Positions 1 to 10,923 of a stretch of 64,000 nt of DNA are shown in pieces. The notes below the pieces were generated by a model that was not told the DNA's origin, did not search any database, and worked only from the letters and a program-made list of their open reading frames with translations. Origin of the DNA: Castanea sativa (Eukaryota > Streptophyta > Magnoliopsida > Fagales > Fagaceae); the NCBI RefSeq assembly GCF_040712315.1, contig NC_134015.1, positions 20,461,614-20,525,613 on the forward strand, given 5' to 3'. The stretch's first letter is position 1, and the number at the start of each line of letters is the position of its first letter. A program made the translations under genes and the position numbers.

Positions 1-2740
1 ACATTAAGTCTGTTCTTCACCTAGTCTTTGGAGTCCACGCATTGAGTGACCAACAATAAGCCACCATGTCCCCTTGGAAAAGTGGTTTGCTCCAAAATAT
101 TTCCAGCTCCAAGCCAACTCTTAACACTCATGTATGGTGATGAAGATGATGGAAACAATTTCCTCTCAAAGATATGTCTATAATGAGAAATGAAGAGAAG
201 AGAGAATGGTAGGGATTCAATCAACGAACAGGGGTTCTCTTTCACACAAAGGGATGAGCAAAATATTGCTCTAGACAAGCTCTCTAAATGCTATCTTTGT
301 TTTTCTCATGTACAAATACAAATGAAATGAGTTATGTCTCTTTTGGACTTCTAAGCTAGTTAGGTGATAAGAATGACTTGTTGGACTCTATCCTTGAGCA
401 AGTTGCAATAGTGAATTGCTCGCAAGCAGATTGCAACTTGCTTAGTAAAAAGGTCTCTCCTTTATCTACCACATGTCCAATTCATGGACAAGGCAAGTAT
501 CTCATTGGTGCAACTAGTTCACGACTTCTTCTTCATTGCAACTTTGACTAGGGCTCAAGTACATGTACCTGATTAGATTGTAATCCCATACTACATGAAA
601 AGTAAACATAATTACAAGTAAATTTGGTACAAAATTAATTAGGCTAAGAAAAAACAACGGCTTAATAATTTCCCACTTTGGCTATTCCGTGACAAAACAT
701 CCCTAATACAGTCTCTAGACTTAAATATGACGGAAACAACTCATTCACACCTTATCTAAACTTGTGTTGCAAACTTGAAATTAAACCTAACTCCTGAAAC
801 ATTCTCACAAGATGAATTAGACGTTAGACCTAATAGTTGAAGACAATTAAAAGTATCGAATACAATGCTATCAAGTAAATATGATATGATCTATATGAAT
901 GCAACTTGATCAAACAAGTGAAAACCATTAAATACAATGATGAGAAGTCCAATATAATAAACCATAAAAAACATAATCATATACTAAAAAAAAGTTCAAA
1001 TTTATAAGTCATATATATATATATATTTATTTATGTGGGAATTACATCATAATTATCCATTTAAGCTTATGCCATGTGTCTACATAAGTTTTTTAATCTT
1101 TGTGTCAAGTGAGTTAATGAGTGCAAAATACTAAGAATCTAATATTAATGAACTATAAAATTAAAAAAAAAAATCACATATACTCAATAAAAATCACCAC
1201 ATGTTTCTCAAAAAATAAATAAAATAAAAATATCACATAACAAAAATCACTACACGTTCTATCTTATTAAAAATTAGAAAAAAATTATCATAAGTAGTAT
1301 TAAATTTAAGTAAGAATTTTAATTTGTAACTAATTACGTTTACTTTAAAAAAATATTTTGATTAATTATCTATATTTTATGATAAAAATTGTATTTAATT
1401 TTAAATGTATCTATATGTATGCATGAATGCATGTGTTACAAGCTTTAAAAAAAATTAATTTGACTAATTATTTATATTTTTATAATAAAAATTTTGTTTA
1501 ATTTTAAATGCATCAATGCGTTTGCATGGAGTTACATGCTAGTTTTATATAAAAAAATTGAATATCATATTTGAACTACAAATATTAATAAAAAATAAAT
1601 AAAAATATATTACGATTAAAAAAAACACTTTATTTTGGATATATGACGATGCATAGTTAAGTAAAATTGTAATCTAATTTTTATTTTTATATCTTATTTT
1701 TGAGAGAGAGAGAGATAAATATTATTTGTTGTGTGACTTTGTAGGATATCTGTTTACAAAAATTAAAGTCTCAAACTATAATAAGAGATTAATCTATGAT
1801 TGATGATTTAACACATTTGCAACATATTTTTGAAACATTTTAGGGTTTCAATTGGGTTAAGGTCCTATTGGTCTCGTACTTTGAGATTCTTAATAGAAAT
1901 GAAAAAAAAAAATGCGCTAATTAAAAGTACTATAAAATGTTGAAAATATAATGTGATATTTACTCTCATTGATGAACTTCATCAATTTAACTAATGAATG
2001 TTTATCACTTTTTTGTGATTAATAACATGACAATTTGTAAGCCAATATTAAAATTGGTAGTATCTTTAACATCCCTAATAAAATAAATGTACAACCTTTA
2101 AAAAATGTATATAGTTTAATAAATATTTGGGCCTTTAACCATGGGAAGTGGGGCCTTTTAACCAAATGGGAAATTGTGTTTTTTGGTGGGGCCTAGGCCT
2201 GGGCCATGGGCCGGCCCTGCATCCCCACAATTGTAAGGTACAAATTTTCAAACCCACCCTCATTAGTTTAATTTTTCAAAAACTATAGAAAAAGAATGAC
2301 ATTTTTATATTTTATATTCTTAAAAGTAAAGGGTAAAATAGAAATTCTATTTATTAATTTTGGAAAGAGGCTTTATTTTGGAATAACCCAAAATGGAATA
2401 GAAGATTAACAATTTCAGATAGATAGAGTAATAGTTTATAAGGTATAGTTTTTTTTTTTTTTTTTTTTTAAGAGAAAAAAAGAAAAGAAAAAAGAAAATA
2501 AACCAGCCTGAAGAAGGAGAGGGGCAGATGGGTAATTTCCCATCTTAAGCTCACTTTTTTTTACTCCCTCATTTTTCCCCAATTGGGAAAGAAAAAAAAT
2601 AAACCTTTGCAAAATCACCCACTTTGACCAAACACACGCCTCAACTATTTTCTATCATATTTTCTCTTTTCCTTACAAATAAGTAATCACCCCCACTTTT
2701 CTCCCCAACATGTGACCCCAACCAAACATAGCCTACTTGT
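1..2740. other. AT-rich spacer, no gene recognised
   Basis: No open frame here resembles a known protein. The first 300 bases hold an 85-codon minus-strand frame without recognisable motifs; it could be the edge of an LTR or gene lying outside the window, but nothing confirms this. The rest is strongly AT-rich with homopolymer runs and short TA and GA microsatellites (near 1010 and 1705). Confidence 0.6.
1342..1541. repeat. Tandem duplication of a ~100-bp AT-rich unit
   Basis: Two adjacent units both start with CTTTAAAAAAA, pass through TTTAATTTTAAATG and end with TGCATG-rich sequence. They are clearly related but diverged, so this is an old local duplication. There is no coding potential. 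Confidence 0.55.
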
Positions 2741-2745
2741 AATTG

Positions 2746-3201
2746 TAATGCGGGATGCGGAAGCATCAAGAAGCAGAACACGTCAAAAAACAAGAAACAA
2801 AACACGTTTGCTTCTAAAAATAACCTCGAATCCACTAGGGTTCCTTGAATCCATGAGAATTCAATAAATCCACAAGAATCTTTAAATCCAAAAGAAGAAA
2901 GGGTTTGGAATCCACTAGAAAATAGAAAGACAAAAGTCTAAACTTTATTGATTGAAAAATACTTAAAAAACGTTTACAGGCTTAATGGCCTATTTAAGGG
3001 CATTGTAAAACTTGACAGACAAGAAAATATATTCTAAAATAACTCCTAATTAATACCTAACCATAACAAGAACCAAATTTGACCTAAAAAGTATTAAAAG
3101 CACTTAAAAATAAGGAAATAAATGCCATAAACCTAAAATTACATAAAAATACCAAATATAATAAACTACATAAATTAATTTGAAGATTTTGTCCTACATC
3201 A
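2746..3201 (-). repeat. 3' LTR of the small LTR element
   Basis: 456 bp, aligning along its full length with 4319-4760 with scattered substitutions and small indels. The outer end has lost the perfect TG/CA terminus (TAATG instead of TGATG on the plus strand), but the adjacent AATTG fixes the boundary. Confidence 0.85.
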
Positions 3202-3214
3202 AACCCTTTCACTT
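3202..3214 (-). other. Polypurine tract of the small LTR element
   Basis: On the minus strand the sequence is AAGTGAAAGGGTT, directly followed by the LTR start TGATGTAGG. This is the expected plus-strand primer position for an LTR retrotransposon. Confidence 0.7.
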
Positions 3215-3293
3215 GAAACAAACTCGTTCTCGAGTTTATCTTTGAAATCTGAAATCTTCTGCTCCAAATAAACAAATACTTTGAATGCTTGAG

Positions 3294-3737
3294 TCATTTG
3301 ATCTTCTTTCCATACTTACAACTCATCAATGGAATAAACAAATTAACTTGAATTTCTTTTTCCTTGGTCTTCATGTAATTGTAGAGATTTACCAAATAAG
3401 AACTGACAATTGAATCAAATCCACCAACCCTAATAAAATCAATAAACTTTGGTGTATCGCTTACCACCAAAATAAATGGATCTTGAGATTGACAATCATA
3501 TGATTTGATTTCATTGATATCCTTTAAAATTTCCTCTTTAATTTCTTCTTCAATGGTCTTTACCATCTTGACTTCAATATCTTTCTCTATAATAGGATCT
3601 TCGTTATTCTCCTCCACAATAATCTTGACTTTAGGATCTTCCATAATAAGACCTTCATTGATTTCTTCATAAATCTCTATATTTTGTTCTTTGTCTTGTA
3701 AATAATCTTTAAGAGCAATATTTTCTTCAACATGCAA
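3294..3737 (-). CDS. Acidic 147-aa ORF inside the small LTR element
   Basis: I do not recognise the product. The first ~75 residues are very rich in Glu, Ile and Lys and look like a charged, possibly coiled segment. The last ~60 residues are different: a hydrophobic patch (PFILVVSD) is followed by a conserved-looking stretch with IRVGGFDSI and a Lys-rich C terminus. It starts with ATG and is the only sizeable frame in the element. It could be a remnant of a gag-like protein or an ORF kept for packaging, or a chance frame in AT-rich DNA. No zinc knuckle, protease or RT motif is visible. Confidence 0.4.
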   Translation of the reverse strand: MHVEENIALKDYLQDKEQNIEIYEEINEGLIMEDPKVKIIVEENNEDPIIEKDIEVKMVKTIEEEIKEEILKDINEIKSYDCQSQDPFILVVSDTPKFIDFIRVGGFDSIVSSYLVNLYNYMKTKEKEIQVNLFIPLMSCKYGKKIK

Positions 3738-4301
3738 TTCTTCCTAAAATGGTGGAATATTTGGCTCTTCAAAATAATTCAAGTGTGAACTTCTTGGTCA
3801 ATAGTAATCTTGTTTCGTATACAATAAAAGTTCATCACAATTCAAAGGATAAAATTTGATAGCAAATATCTTTTTCATCCATGACCATGAACGAATTTTG
3901 TCTTTACCTCGTATGAGTCTATCAAATTGATTTCGTTTCTACCAACATAAGGCATACTCGTTAAGTTTATACAAAGCAATTTTAACTTTTCTCTCTTTAT
4001 AAATATTCTCATAATCAAATAAATCTTCTATATCAATTAATCAATTAAGAAAATCTTCTTTATAAAAATAATCATTAAAACTTGCAATTCTTCTAGAAGG
4101 CTTATATGAATTTTGCTTACCAATAGGTTGCCAGTGAGTTTTGTCCTCACAGCAGTTATCTCAATTGTTTCCATGCTTCAACAATGACATCCTAGCAAAG
4201 ATATTTGTGAGTGTTAACTGTACATCACGTAATACTTGCTAAGTTTTTTGTCACCAGAATTGCCATTGTCTCATTCGTTAGCTACTAGATCAGGATAAGT
4301 C

Positions 4302-4317
4302 AAGACTTTGATATCAA
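4302..4317 (-). other. Primer-binding site, initiator-Met-like
   Basis: The minus strand reads TTGATATCAAAGTC one base inside the 5' LTR. It resembles the TGGTATCAGAGC site used by many plant LTR elements, with several changes. Confidence 0.55.
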
Positions 4318-4318
4318 C

Positions 4319-4760
4319 TGATGCAGATGTAGAAGCATTAAGAAGCAGAACACGTCTACTTCTAGAAAATAAGAAACAAAACACATTTGCTTTTGAAAAT
4401 AATCTCGAATTTACGAGGGTTCCTTGAATCCACAAGGGTCCTTGAATCCACAAGGAGAAATGATCTAGAATCAACTAAAGAATAGAAAGACAAAAATTTG
4501 AATTTTATTGATTGAATAATTCTTAAAAACCGTTTACAGACTTAGAGGCCTATTTAAGGATTTGTAAAACTTGACAAATAAGAAAATATATTCTAAAATG
4601 ACTCCTACTTAATACCTAACTATAACAGGAACCAAATTTGATCTAAAAAACATTAAAAAAACCTAAAAATAAGAAAATAAATGTCATAAACCTAAAATTA
4701 CATAAAAATACTAAATATATCAAATTACAGAAACTAATTTAAAAATTTTGTCCTATGTCA
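4319..4760 (-). repeat. 5' LTR of the small LTR element
   Basis: 442 bp with intact TG...CA ends, followed by the target duplication AATTG at 4761-4765. It pairs with 2746-3201. Confidence 0.87.
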
Positions 4761-4765
4761 AATTG

Positions 4766-6409
4766 AATGACATATGTATGTAGTAATTCCTGATGCTTTT
4801 CAGTTGCTCATAAACTTTGCGTAGTACACCTATTTTTGAAATGACCCTTTCACTAGAGAAACAATAGTACATAAAAAATGGAACTTTCCATGTGCTAGCT
4901 AAACAGTAAACCATATTATAAAGATTTTTCCGTTTGCCAAAGGAACAGCGGAAGATTTTTTTTTTTTTGTTGAGAGTCAACAGCGGAAGATTTCTATTCT
5001 AGCTAATTAGCATAAAATGCATGAGATACTAATAAATAAGAGACGACATTGATAATGCAATTATGTAAGATACTATTGAAACAGTATTAATATAAATTTA
5101 AAAAAAAATGAAGAACAAAGGTAATAATTTGAATTTTGAAACACAAAATAGAAGTTGTCATATCTCCTCCAACTGTGCAATGGATGATTGCACTCTTTCA
5201 GTGTTGTCTTAATTTTTTTGGCTCCTGATGTTCTCTTCTCGTTGTCACTCGTTGCCTTGTCCTCTTTGGGGAGGCTATTGACGAAGACAAAAATCAAAAG
5301 GAGGCTAAAACGCTGTCGTTTACGCATTCATTAAAGGACAGCAATGACACGATGTCATTTAGCATAAACGAAGAACATATATGTTTCATAAATACGGCAC
5401 TGTTTTGCAGTCAATTTAATAACTGATTTAAGGAAATCGTGTCGTGTGACTGTTTAGACTCTTTATCCCTGAGTTTATTGGTTCTTGGCTAACACACACC
5501 ACGCGTATATCTCTTATTGGTAGATGTTAATAAAGTGGGTTAGCACCAATTGAGCTTCAGTAAGGTCGAGCATTTGGGCACAAAATAAAGATGGGTTTGA
5601 AAGGGTCACTAGGATCACCGTGTTCCCTTGTTGCATTGGGATTTTGCTTGGGTGTTCGAAGTGGTATCCTCTTGGTTCCTAGTGTGGCTTGCTGAGTTTC
5701 TTGCATCATTCCCATGGGCTTGGGTTAGCCCAACTGGGAAAGCTCGGATTTCATGCGGTGTACAAGACTTTTGTGATATCAAAGTGCATATTCGACCGAA
5801 TTTGGGAGCTGAGTCTAACCATTTGGTCATGAATATTATAATTCCTACACATCTGCTAGGTTCCATGTGACATTGGGTTCTCAAATTTCCTATGTGGCCA
5901 CATTATTAAAAGATAGAGAAATGGCCGACTGGAAAATGATAGAGAAACTTTGATGATGATATGGCTTAATTTAATTAGTTAGTTATGTTGTGCACTTGTG
6001 CTCGATGACAACCTAATGAGGCACCAGTCTTGTTTATAATTAACCAATAATACTCGACGACAATCTAATGAAGCATCAATCTCGGTTTTGTGAGGACTTG
6101 TTTAATTATTCAGGTTATTATTTGTCTTTTTTTTTTTAATTTTTTTTTATCACTATTATAATTTTTCTAAAAACTAAAAAACTCAATCACTAGAATTTTA
6201 AATGAGTCAAACTTTTTATGTTGACTTTTTTTTTTTTTAAGAATCATGTTGACTAAATATAGTTTTTCTTTTACTTTTTTTTTTCCTTGATGCTACTAGA
6301 CATTAGGGCTTGATTAGTAGGAAGATTTTTGTTTTTGTTTACAAAACAGTATAAAAACAATTTTCAAAAAATTTAATTTAAAAATAGTTTTTAGATAATA
6401 ATTTTTATA
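4766..6409. other. Spacer with one GC-richer island, no gene recognised
   Basis: Frames of up to 89 codons on both strands around 5570-5890 have no family resemblance, and the overlapping plus and minus frames argue against real coding. A 32-bp unit beginning CTCGATGACAACCTAATG (6001-6032) recurs in diverged form at 6054-6085. Long T runs follow at 6120-6280. Confidence 0.5.
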
Positions 6410-6438
6410 TTAGTCGCTAACTCGTGCGATGCACGAGT
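6410..6438 (-). mobile_element. Possible Helitron 3' terminus
   Basis: Read on the minus strand there is a hairpin with an 8-bp stem and 3-base loop (ACTCGTGC...GCACGAGT, 6420-6438). Six bases later comes CTAA, and the next base is T. Hairpin, short spacer, CTRR and insertion before T is the Helitron 3' signature. I cannot find the matching 5' end, and short GTGCGATGCAC palindromes are widespread in plant DNA, so this stays tentative. Confidence 0.35.
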
Positions 6439-6538
6439 AAGTTATTAAATATGATTTTTAAAAAATATTTTTATTAATTTGTTTTTGCTATTGACAAGGT
6501 TTTCTATTGTAATAGTTTGAATATTTATTATAGGAAAA

Positions 6539-6606
6539 AGTTTAACATGATTACATATTTTGAAAATCTAATCGTTGATTGCAAGTTCTATATGTTCTTA
6601 ACACAC
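6539..6606 (-). repeat. Left half of a dispersed repeat split by Tat-1
   Basis: This sequence matches the reverse complement of 35520-35590 (shared core TTCTATATGTTCTTAACA). The match resumes after the big insertion at 21148, where TTAGATGTTATTTA corresponds to TTGGATGTTATTTA. The repeat therefore pre-dates Tat-1 and marks the insertion point at 6606/6607. Confidence 0.65.
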
Positions 6607-7551
6607 CGTAGACGACTAAATTCTTAGTTCGAAATAAATCAAACAAGTAAAATAGTTTCACAAATGAGAATTTATATTGATGAATATGTGGTACAATTCT
6701 CTATAATTACAAAAGAGTGATCATCTGATTCGATCTCCTTAAAAGATTTGTTAATTGGAATTGTGGTAATATAATTTTGATTCGAACACAAGATATCCTT
6801 CAATTTGACTGAGGAATGGACTGAAAATCTTTAAAATGAAATTACAATGAATCTCTGGCTATGAGCTTGTTAGAAATTCTTTGTTCTTCACGTTCTTCGT
6901 GCTCTTCGTGTTCTTCGTGCATTCTTCTTTTCTGAAGGTTTGTGGTGGAAGTTCTTCAGGGCTTTAGAGGCTAGAATCCTTAGAGCTTCATTGATTTGTG
7001 GTTTGTTGAGGTTTCTGGAGGCTTTTGAGCTTGATTCTAGTGACCTTTGAGATCTAGACAAGTAGTTTGGATGATTTTGCTTCGAATGCTGTTTGTATTC
7101 GAGGTTGAAGTTTTTGAAGTTCTTAGAGGCTTCGGGGTTTGATTCCGGCAGAACTTCTGGATTTCTGAACTCACGATATCTTTTTCTGTCTCCCCTAAAT
7201 GTCTTAGGAATACTTCTATTTATAGGAGTTTGGTGGTGGGTGAGCGACACGTGGCGGAGTCTGATTGGTGACACATGTCACAGCCTGATTGGTCTGCTTA
7301 TGTTATCGCTTACACATGCTGGATTGCTTGTGTCATTGCTCACACATGCAGGACTGCTTGTGTCATCGCTTACGCATGTTGATGCGTTTCATGCCTCTAT
7401 TTCAATGACACTTGGCAAATTTCTATTGATTTTTGAATAGTAATAGCAAAACCTAGCAGCAGTACGTGACGCTTTGTAATTGGTTGTATTTTGTGGACTT
7501 GGTAGTATGATGTGTCAGCTTGTGATAGGTAGGAAATTTTCCCTCTCTACA
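6607..7551 (-). repeat. 3' LTR of Tat-1, outer tip missing
   Basis: Aligns with 20204-21147. The inner end TGTAGAGAGG (minus strand) is intact, but the outer ~10 bases present in the other copy (plus-strand TGTTAGAATT) are absent. The sequence goes straight from the target duplication CACAC into CGTAGACG. A TATA box (minus-strand CTATAAATAG, 7216-7225) lies inside. Confidence 0.85.
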
Positions 7552-7565
7552 AATGCCCCCTCGAG
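7552..7565 (-). other. Polypurine tract of Tat-1
   Basis: The minus strand reads CTCGAGGGGGCATT immediately before the LTR start TGTAGAGAGG. The second Tat element has a similar AAGGGGGCAAC at the same place. Confidence 0.65.
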
Positions 7566-7684
7566 ACTCGTTCATGCACACAGTTTTGGAGTGTGGTGAG
7601 TGAATGAGTCTTGAAAAAAAAAATAGATTTTTATACTTGACTCTTTTAGTGAAATAGCTGAAGGTAGTGGAGCTTTTAACAGGA

Positions 7685-8356
7685 TGAAGTAATTTTAGAA
7701 GAGTAGACCCACCCATATGAAAGGCTTTGAAAAGATCGAGAAAGGGTCTGCGAGTATTTGAATGTACTCGTGTGATCGAGTTTTCTCAGCAGAGGTTAAG
7801 TCGAAGTAATTTCAGAAGAGTATTTTGGATCGTTGGTGGCGATCACAGGGTGTAGAAGATGGAGAAGAGGTGAAAATGTTGGTTGGGTACAGCATGCAGA
7901 GCTCTGGAGCTAGCCTCTCATTTTTAAGAACTTCTGGTGAAGTTATATCTGAAGGGTATACTTTGAATCACGGAGAGAACATGTGGGAGAGTGGTTGAAT
8001 GTGCATGTGTTATTGCATCACTCAGGTTAAGTTGAGGTAATTTCAGAAGGGATTCTGGGTGTGCTGATGTTGGTGGTGAAGAAGATAGAAATGAAAATGA
8101 AGTGAATGAGTGAAACATATGACACCATGACACTGGCCCTGCATGTTGGGGATTCTTTGGTGTAGATGTCTCTGGGAAGTACACCTTGGGATGTGGGACT
8201 AACTGCATGCTGAATGAGGTCCGACAGCAAGTCGTTAAATGCACCTATGTAATTAGACCATGCCGACGGACATTAAGTTGAAGTAATTTCAAAAGTATAT
8301 TTTCTGAAATTCTTCAAGCTGATCTTAATTTGGAGTAATTCCAGAAAGTGTGTTTT
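7685..8356. repeat. Interspersed GAAGTAATTTCAGAAG motif, five copies
   Basis: A ~20-bp motif (consensus TTGAAGTAATTTCAGAAG) recurs near 7685, 7802, 8032, 8277 and 8330, embedded in loosely related GA-rich sequence. The spacing is uneven (about 50-240 bp), so this is a decayed tandem array or a recurrent regulatory block in the Tat-1 3' region. Confidence 0.5.
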
Positions 8357-8569
8357 GAGGTATCAGCAACGATGACCTTTGGGCCCCACGCTGGTGGAAA
8401 CATGGAATGAGGCTTTGGCGACCATTTACCGACACCAAAGGCTGATTTCTGATGAGCTGATACCTTGGAGGTCATCGTAAGTGTTGGATGGGAGACAATT
8501 TGTAGGATACCCCAACACTTTTTACCACCAGTTAACTTGTGATCCTGGTTTTAGAAACCAGCCAAGTTG

Positions 8570-8950
8570 CTATTTGTTCCGAACCACTACTTCTGATGGG
8601 AGACCAAACAGTTGGAAAGAGACTACGGGAGCCCTGATCTTAGGAACAGGTGTCTCTGCTGGACCTAGATTTCCTGGCCAACCAAGTCCAAGGAAGCATG
8701 GAACAACAATGCAGACCTTGTTACGAGTAACTTTATGAACAAATGTGGTCGTTAAGTGGGGAAACAAAATTTGTTTGGATCCTAAAACAACGATGATGTT
8801 GTGAGAAGGGTTTCTACCGAACCATGAGGGGGTTGATTTCAAACTGATTATGAGGCGATTTTGGTTGCTAGGTGTTGAGAATGATGAGGCCATAGTGAGA
8901 ACTGGCTGTGAGAAGGAGGAATTGAAAATTTGAAAGAAGCAAATCTTCAT
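8570..8950 (-). CDS. 126-aa ORF with its own TATA box in the Tat-1 3' region
   Basis: A minus-strand (element-sense) frame begins with ATG at 8950. About 53 bases upstream is a good TATA box (minus-strand TATAAATA, 9003-9010). I do not recognise the product. It is Ser/Pro-rich at the N terminus, has a Val/Ile-rich middle and has no transmembrane segment or zinc motif. Its position between integrase and the 3' LTR is where extra ORFs occur in Tat elements. It may equally be a chance frame, and coding status is not proven. Confidence 0.35.
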   Translation of the reverse strand: MKICFFQIFNSSFSQPVLTMASSFSTPSNQNRLIISLKSTPSWFGRNPSHNIIVVLGSKQILFPHLTTTFVHKVTRNKVCIVVPCFLGLGWPGNLGPAETPVPKIRAPVVSFQLFGLPSEVVVRNK

Positions 8951-9002
8951 TTCATGATTCAGTGTGTTTTTCTTGATGAGTTTTCGATGAATCCGACCCT
9001 TC

Positions 9003-9010
9003 TATTTATA
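9003..9010 (-). promoter_or_regulatory. TATA box upstream of the 126-aa ORF
   Basis: Minus-strand TATAAATAG followed by GAAGGG, nearly the same core as the LTR promoter (CTATAAATAGAAG). A second promoter of the same type therefore sits inside the element. Confidence 0.45.
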
Positions 9011-9339
9011 GCAGAGAGATGAAGAATGGTAGTTGGGTAGTTGAGAATGGCGGACAAGATTTTTTGGTGAGAATGGTGGACGAGAACGGTAGGCACCGAA
9101 TGAAAATGATAGGTTAGAGACTGGTAAGCACCGACGAAAATGGTAGGTTGAAGTAGTGACCCAATGTAATTTCAATTTTGAGACACTTATGAGAGTTCAT
9201 CTGTTCTTTGAAAGGGGAGCCTTGATCAAGTCTGGAGGATAATCTTGAGGGAATCCAGACCAAATGGATGGATCTCAAATTATGATCTTGAGAGCTTAAA
9301 TTTTGGACACCGCTAGTACTTCGGAGAAGTGGGTCAGAT

Positions 9340-9760
9340 TGGTGGTTTCTAAGTCCAAAACAAATATGCAGATTTCAAAATCAAAATTTTTGTGAAAACC
9401 TGATAGGACAAGCTTTGCTCGAACATCTTGATTTTCGGTCAAAGTTTACATCAAAGCCAACAGTTGTAGAATCACACTATTTGAGCAATTTTGGTTTCTC
9501 AAATGAATAAATAGACCCCAAAATTAGAACGTACGCGAAAAATCAAGCAAGACAGGTCCTTCTTAAAAATTTTGACTTTTGGTCAAGATTTGTGCAAAAG
9601 TCAAGTTTTTAGAAATTGGACTGTTGTGCAATTTTCAAGTCTCGGTTAAAGAAACAGATCCCAAAATTGAAAAGTATGCAAAAAACTAAGTGGGGTAGGC
9701 CCGTTTTGAAAATTTTGACTTTTTGGTCAAAGTCAAAGGTCCAACTGGTCAAAGCCCTTC
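9340..9760. repeat. Degenerate ~148-bp tandem repeat, 2.7 copies
   Basis: Three successive blocks begin with TTTCTAAG/TTTCTCAA/TCTCGGTT. Each then has a CCAAAAT-like stretch, AAAATTTTGACTTTTGGTCAA and finally GCAATTTT(C)AAG. The first is the most diverged. The array ends at a poly-T run (9762-9780). Confidence 0.5.
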
Positions 9761-9844
9761 TCTTTTTTTTTTTTTTTTTTAATAATTTCAGGCGGTTCGG
9801 ATCCGGGTCGGTTTTCTAGGTCGGTCCGGGTCAAACCGGTTGGT

Positions 9845-10170
9845 GGAGGATGACGTCATCCGTGACGTCATAGCACTGGAGTGCATGTCAATGTGTGGCA
9901 CGTGCACGCGTGTGAGAGAAGTGCCAGCGCGTGTGCGCGCGTTTCAGGTGAGGGTGGCACGTGGGAGCGCGTGAACTTGATGTTGGGATCTTCGAAGCAT
10001 CTGGTGGCGCGTGGAGGCGCATGGCAACTTTTTTGGTCCCGAAATTTTTGGGTCTTGTTGATCTAAGGCTGCTGGATCGAGTGGTAATGCCACTTTCTTA
10101 AAATGAAGTCTGGATTTGTACGAATATGAAGAAGTAGGCCACGATCCTCTGAAGCTTTTGGTGATGCGTG
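9845..10170. repeat. Cluster of TGACGTCA and GCGCGTGG motifs
   Basis: Two perfect TGACGTCA palindromes (near 9850 and 9862) are followed by several GGCACGTG, GCGCGTG and GGCGCGTGG words to about 10170. These match binding words of plant bZIP (ACGT-core) factors. The same motif series, in the same order, is found in the copia leader at 34040-34400. Confidence 0.5.
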
Positions 10171-10923
10171 AAGGCACGTGGTAACTTCGATGAGGTTGAC
10201 TTTTCTGGATTTTGGAGGTCGAAGTCAGTTTAAGATCCTTGTGTGTTCATTTTTGTAAAATAATGTCAGGATTTTTACAAATCTGAAAGAGAAGGCTGTG
10301 GGTGACCATTTGTCTTTGTATTGGCTTTTCTTGTTCTTTTGCGGTGGCGGCTCTGACAAGGCGTCACCTGTGCTTAAACTTGAGGGTCAGAAAGTAGTTG
10401 GTGAGCTACCGTATTCTGTTTGTCATCTTTCATTTCAACATTCCGTGCAGTTTTCATTGACTTTAAGTGCATTTGAGTTGTAAAGTCTGACTTTGAACAT
10501 TATTCGTTTGGGTGGCAGCATCTTAATGGCTTGCTTGCTGTTCCTTTTTTTTTGTCTGTTATCTCAGAAGTTATCTATATAAAACCATCGAGCCATGCAT
10601 GAAGTTATACAAAGCATAATCTCAGTGGGTAACGTAATACAAGTGTAGAGATTTTTTTTTTTACTTAATTGTTATTATTATATATATAATTTTTTTCACC
10701 TTTCGATTTTTTTTCCAACAGGCTAGAGACTAAAATTAAAGCTCACTTTTTTTTTTTAGACGTGCTATGAGATTTTCTTCTGGCAAGTTCTTTGTGATTG
10801 CTTGTTTTTGTTATACAGCAATGTCAATAATCTTTGCAAAGTAGCCACATCACGAGTCTTGGCCATTGAAGTCGCACCAGCATTTGTCCTTGTACTGAAG
10901 CTGCATTGACACTCTTCTTTTGC

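Larger units (their letters stand above)
2746..4760 (-). mobile_element. Small non-autonomous LTR retrotransposon (TRIM/LARD-like)
   Basis: Two direct repeats of about 450 bp (2746-3201 and 4319-4760) flank a 1.1-kb centre. The 5-bp target duplication AATTG is perfect (2741-2745 and 4761-4765). Read on the minus strand, the LTR starts TGACATAGG and ends in CA. A primer-site-like stretch (4302-4317, TTGATATCAAAGTC on the minus strand) resembles the initiator-Met tRNA primer site, and a purine tract (AAGTGAAAGGGTT) lies just before the 3' LTR. No protease, RT or integrase is present, so the element must have been moved by another element's enzymes. It is longer than classical TRIMs and shorter than most LARDs. 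Confidence 0.88.

Noticed and set aside
1..300. Edge of a gene or LTR on the minus strand
   Set aside because: Only one 85-codon frame without motifs; the rest would be outside the window.
5615..5884. Overlapping 80- and 89-codon frames in a GC-richer island
   Set aside because: Both strands open over the same stretch, no recognisable motif, no splice or promoter context.
6888..7440. Frames of 115-128 codons inside the Tat-1 LTR
   Set aside because: They lie in LTR sequence, are not preserved at full length in the other LTR and contain CACGAAGAA repeats.
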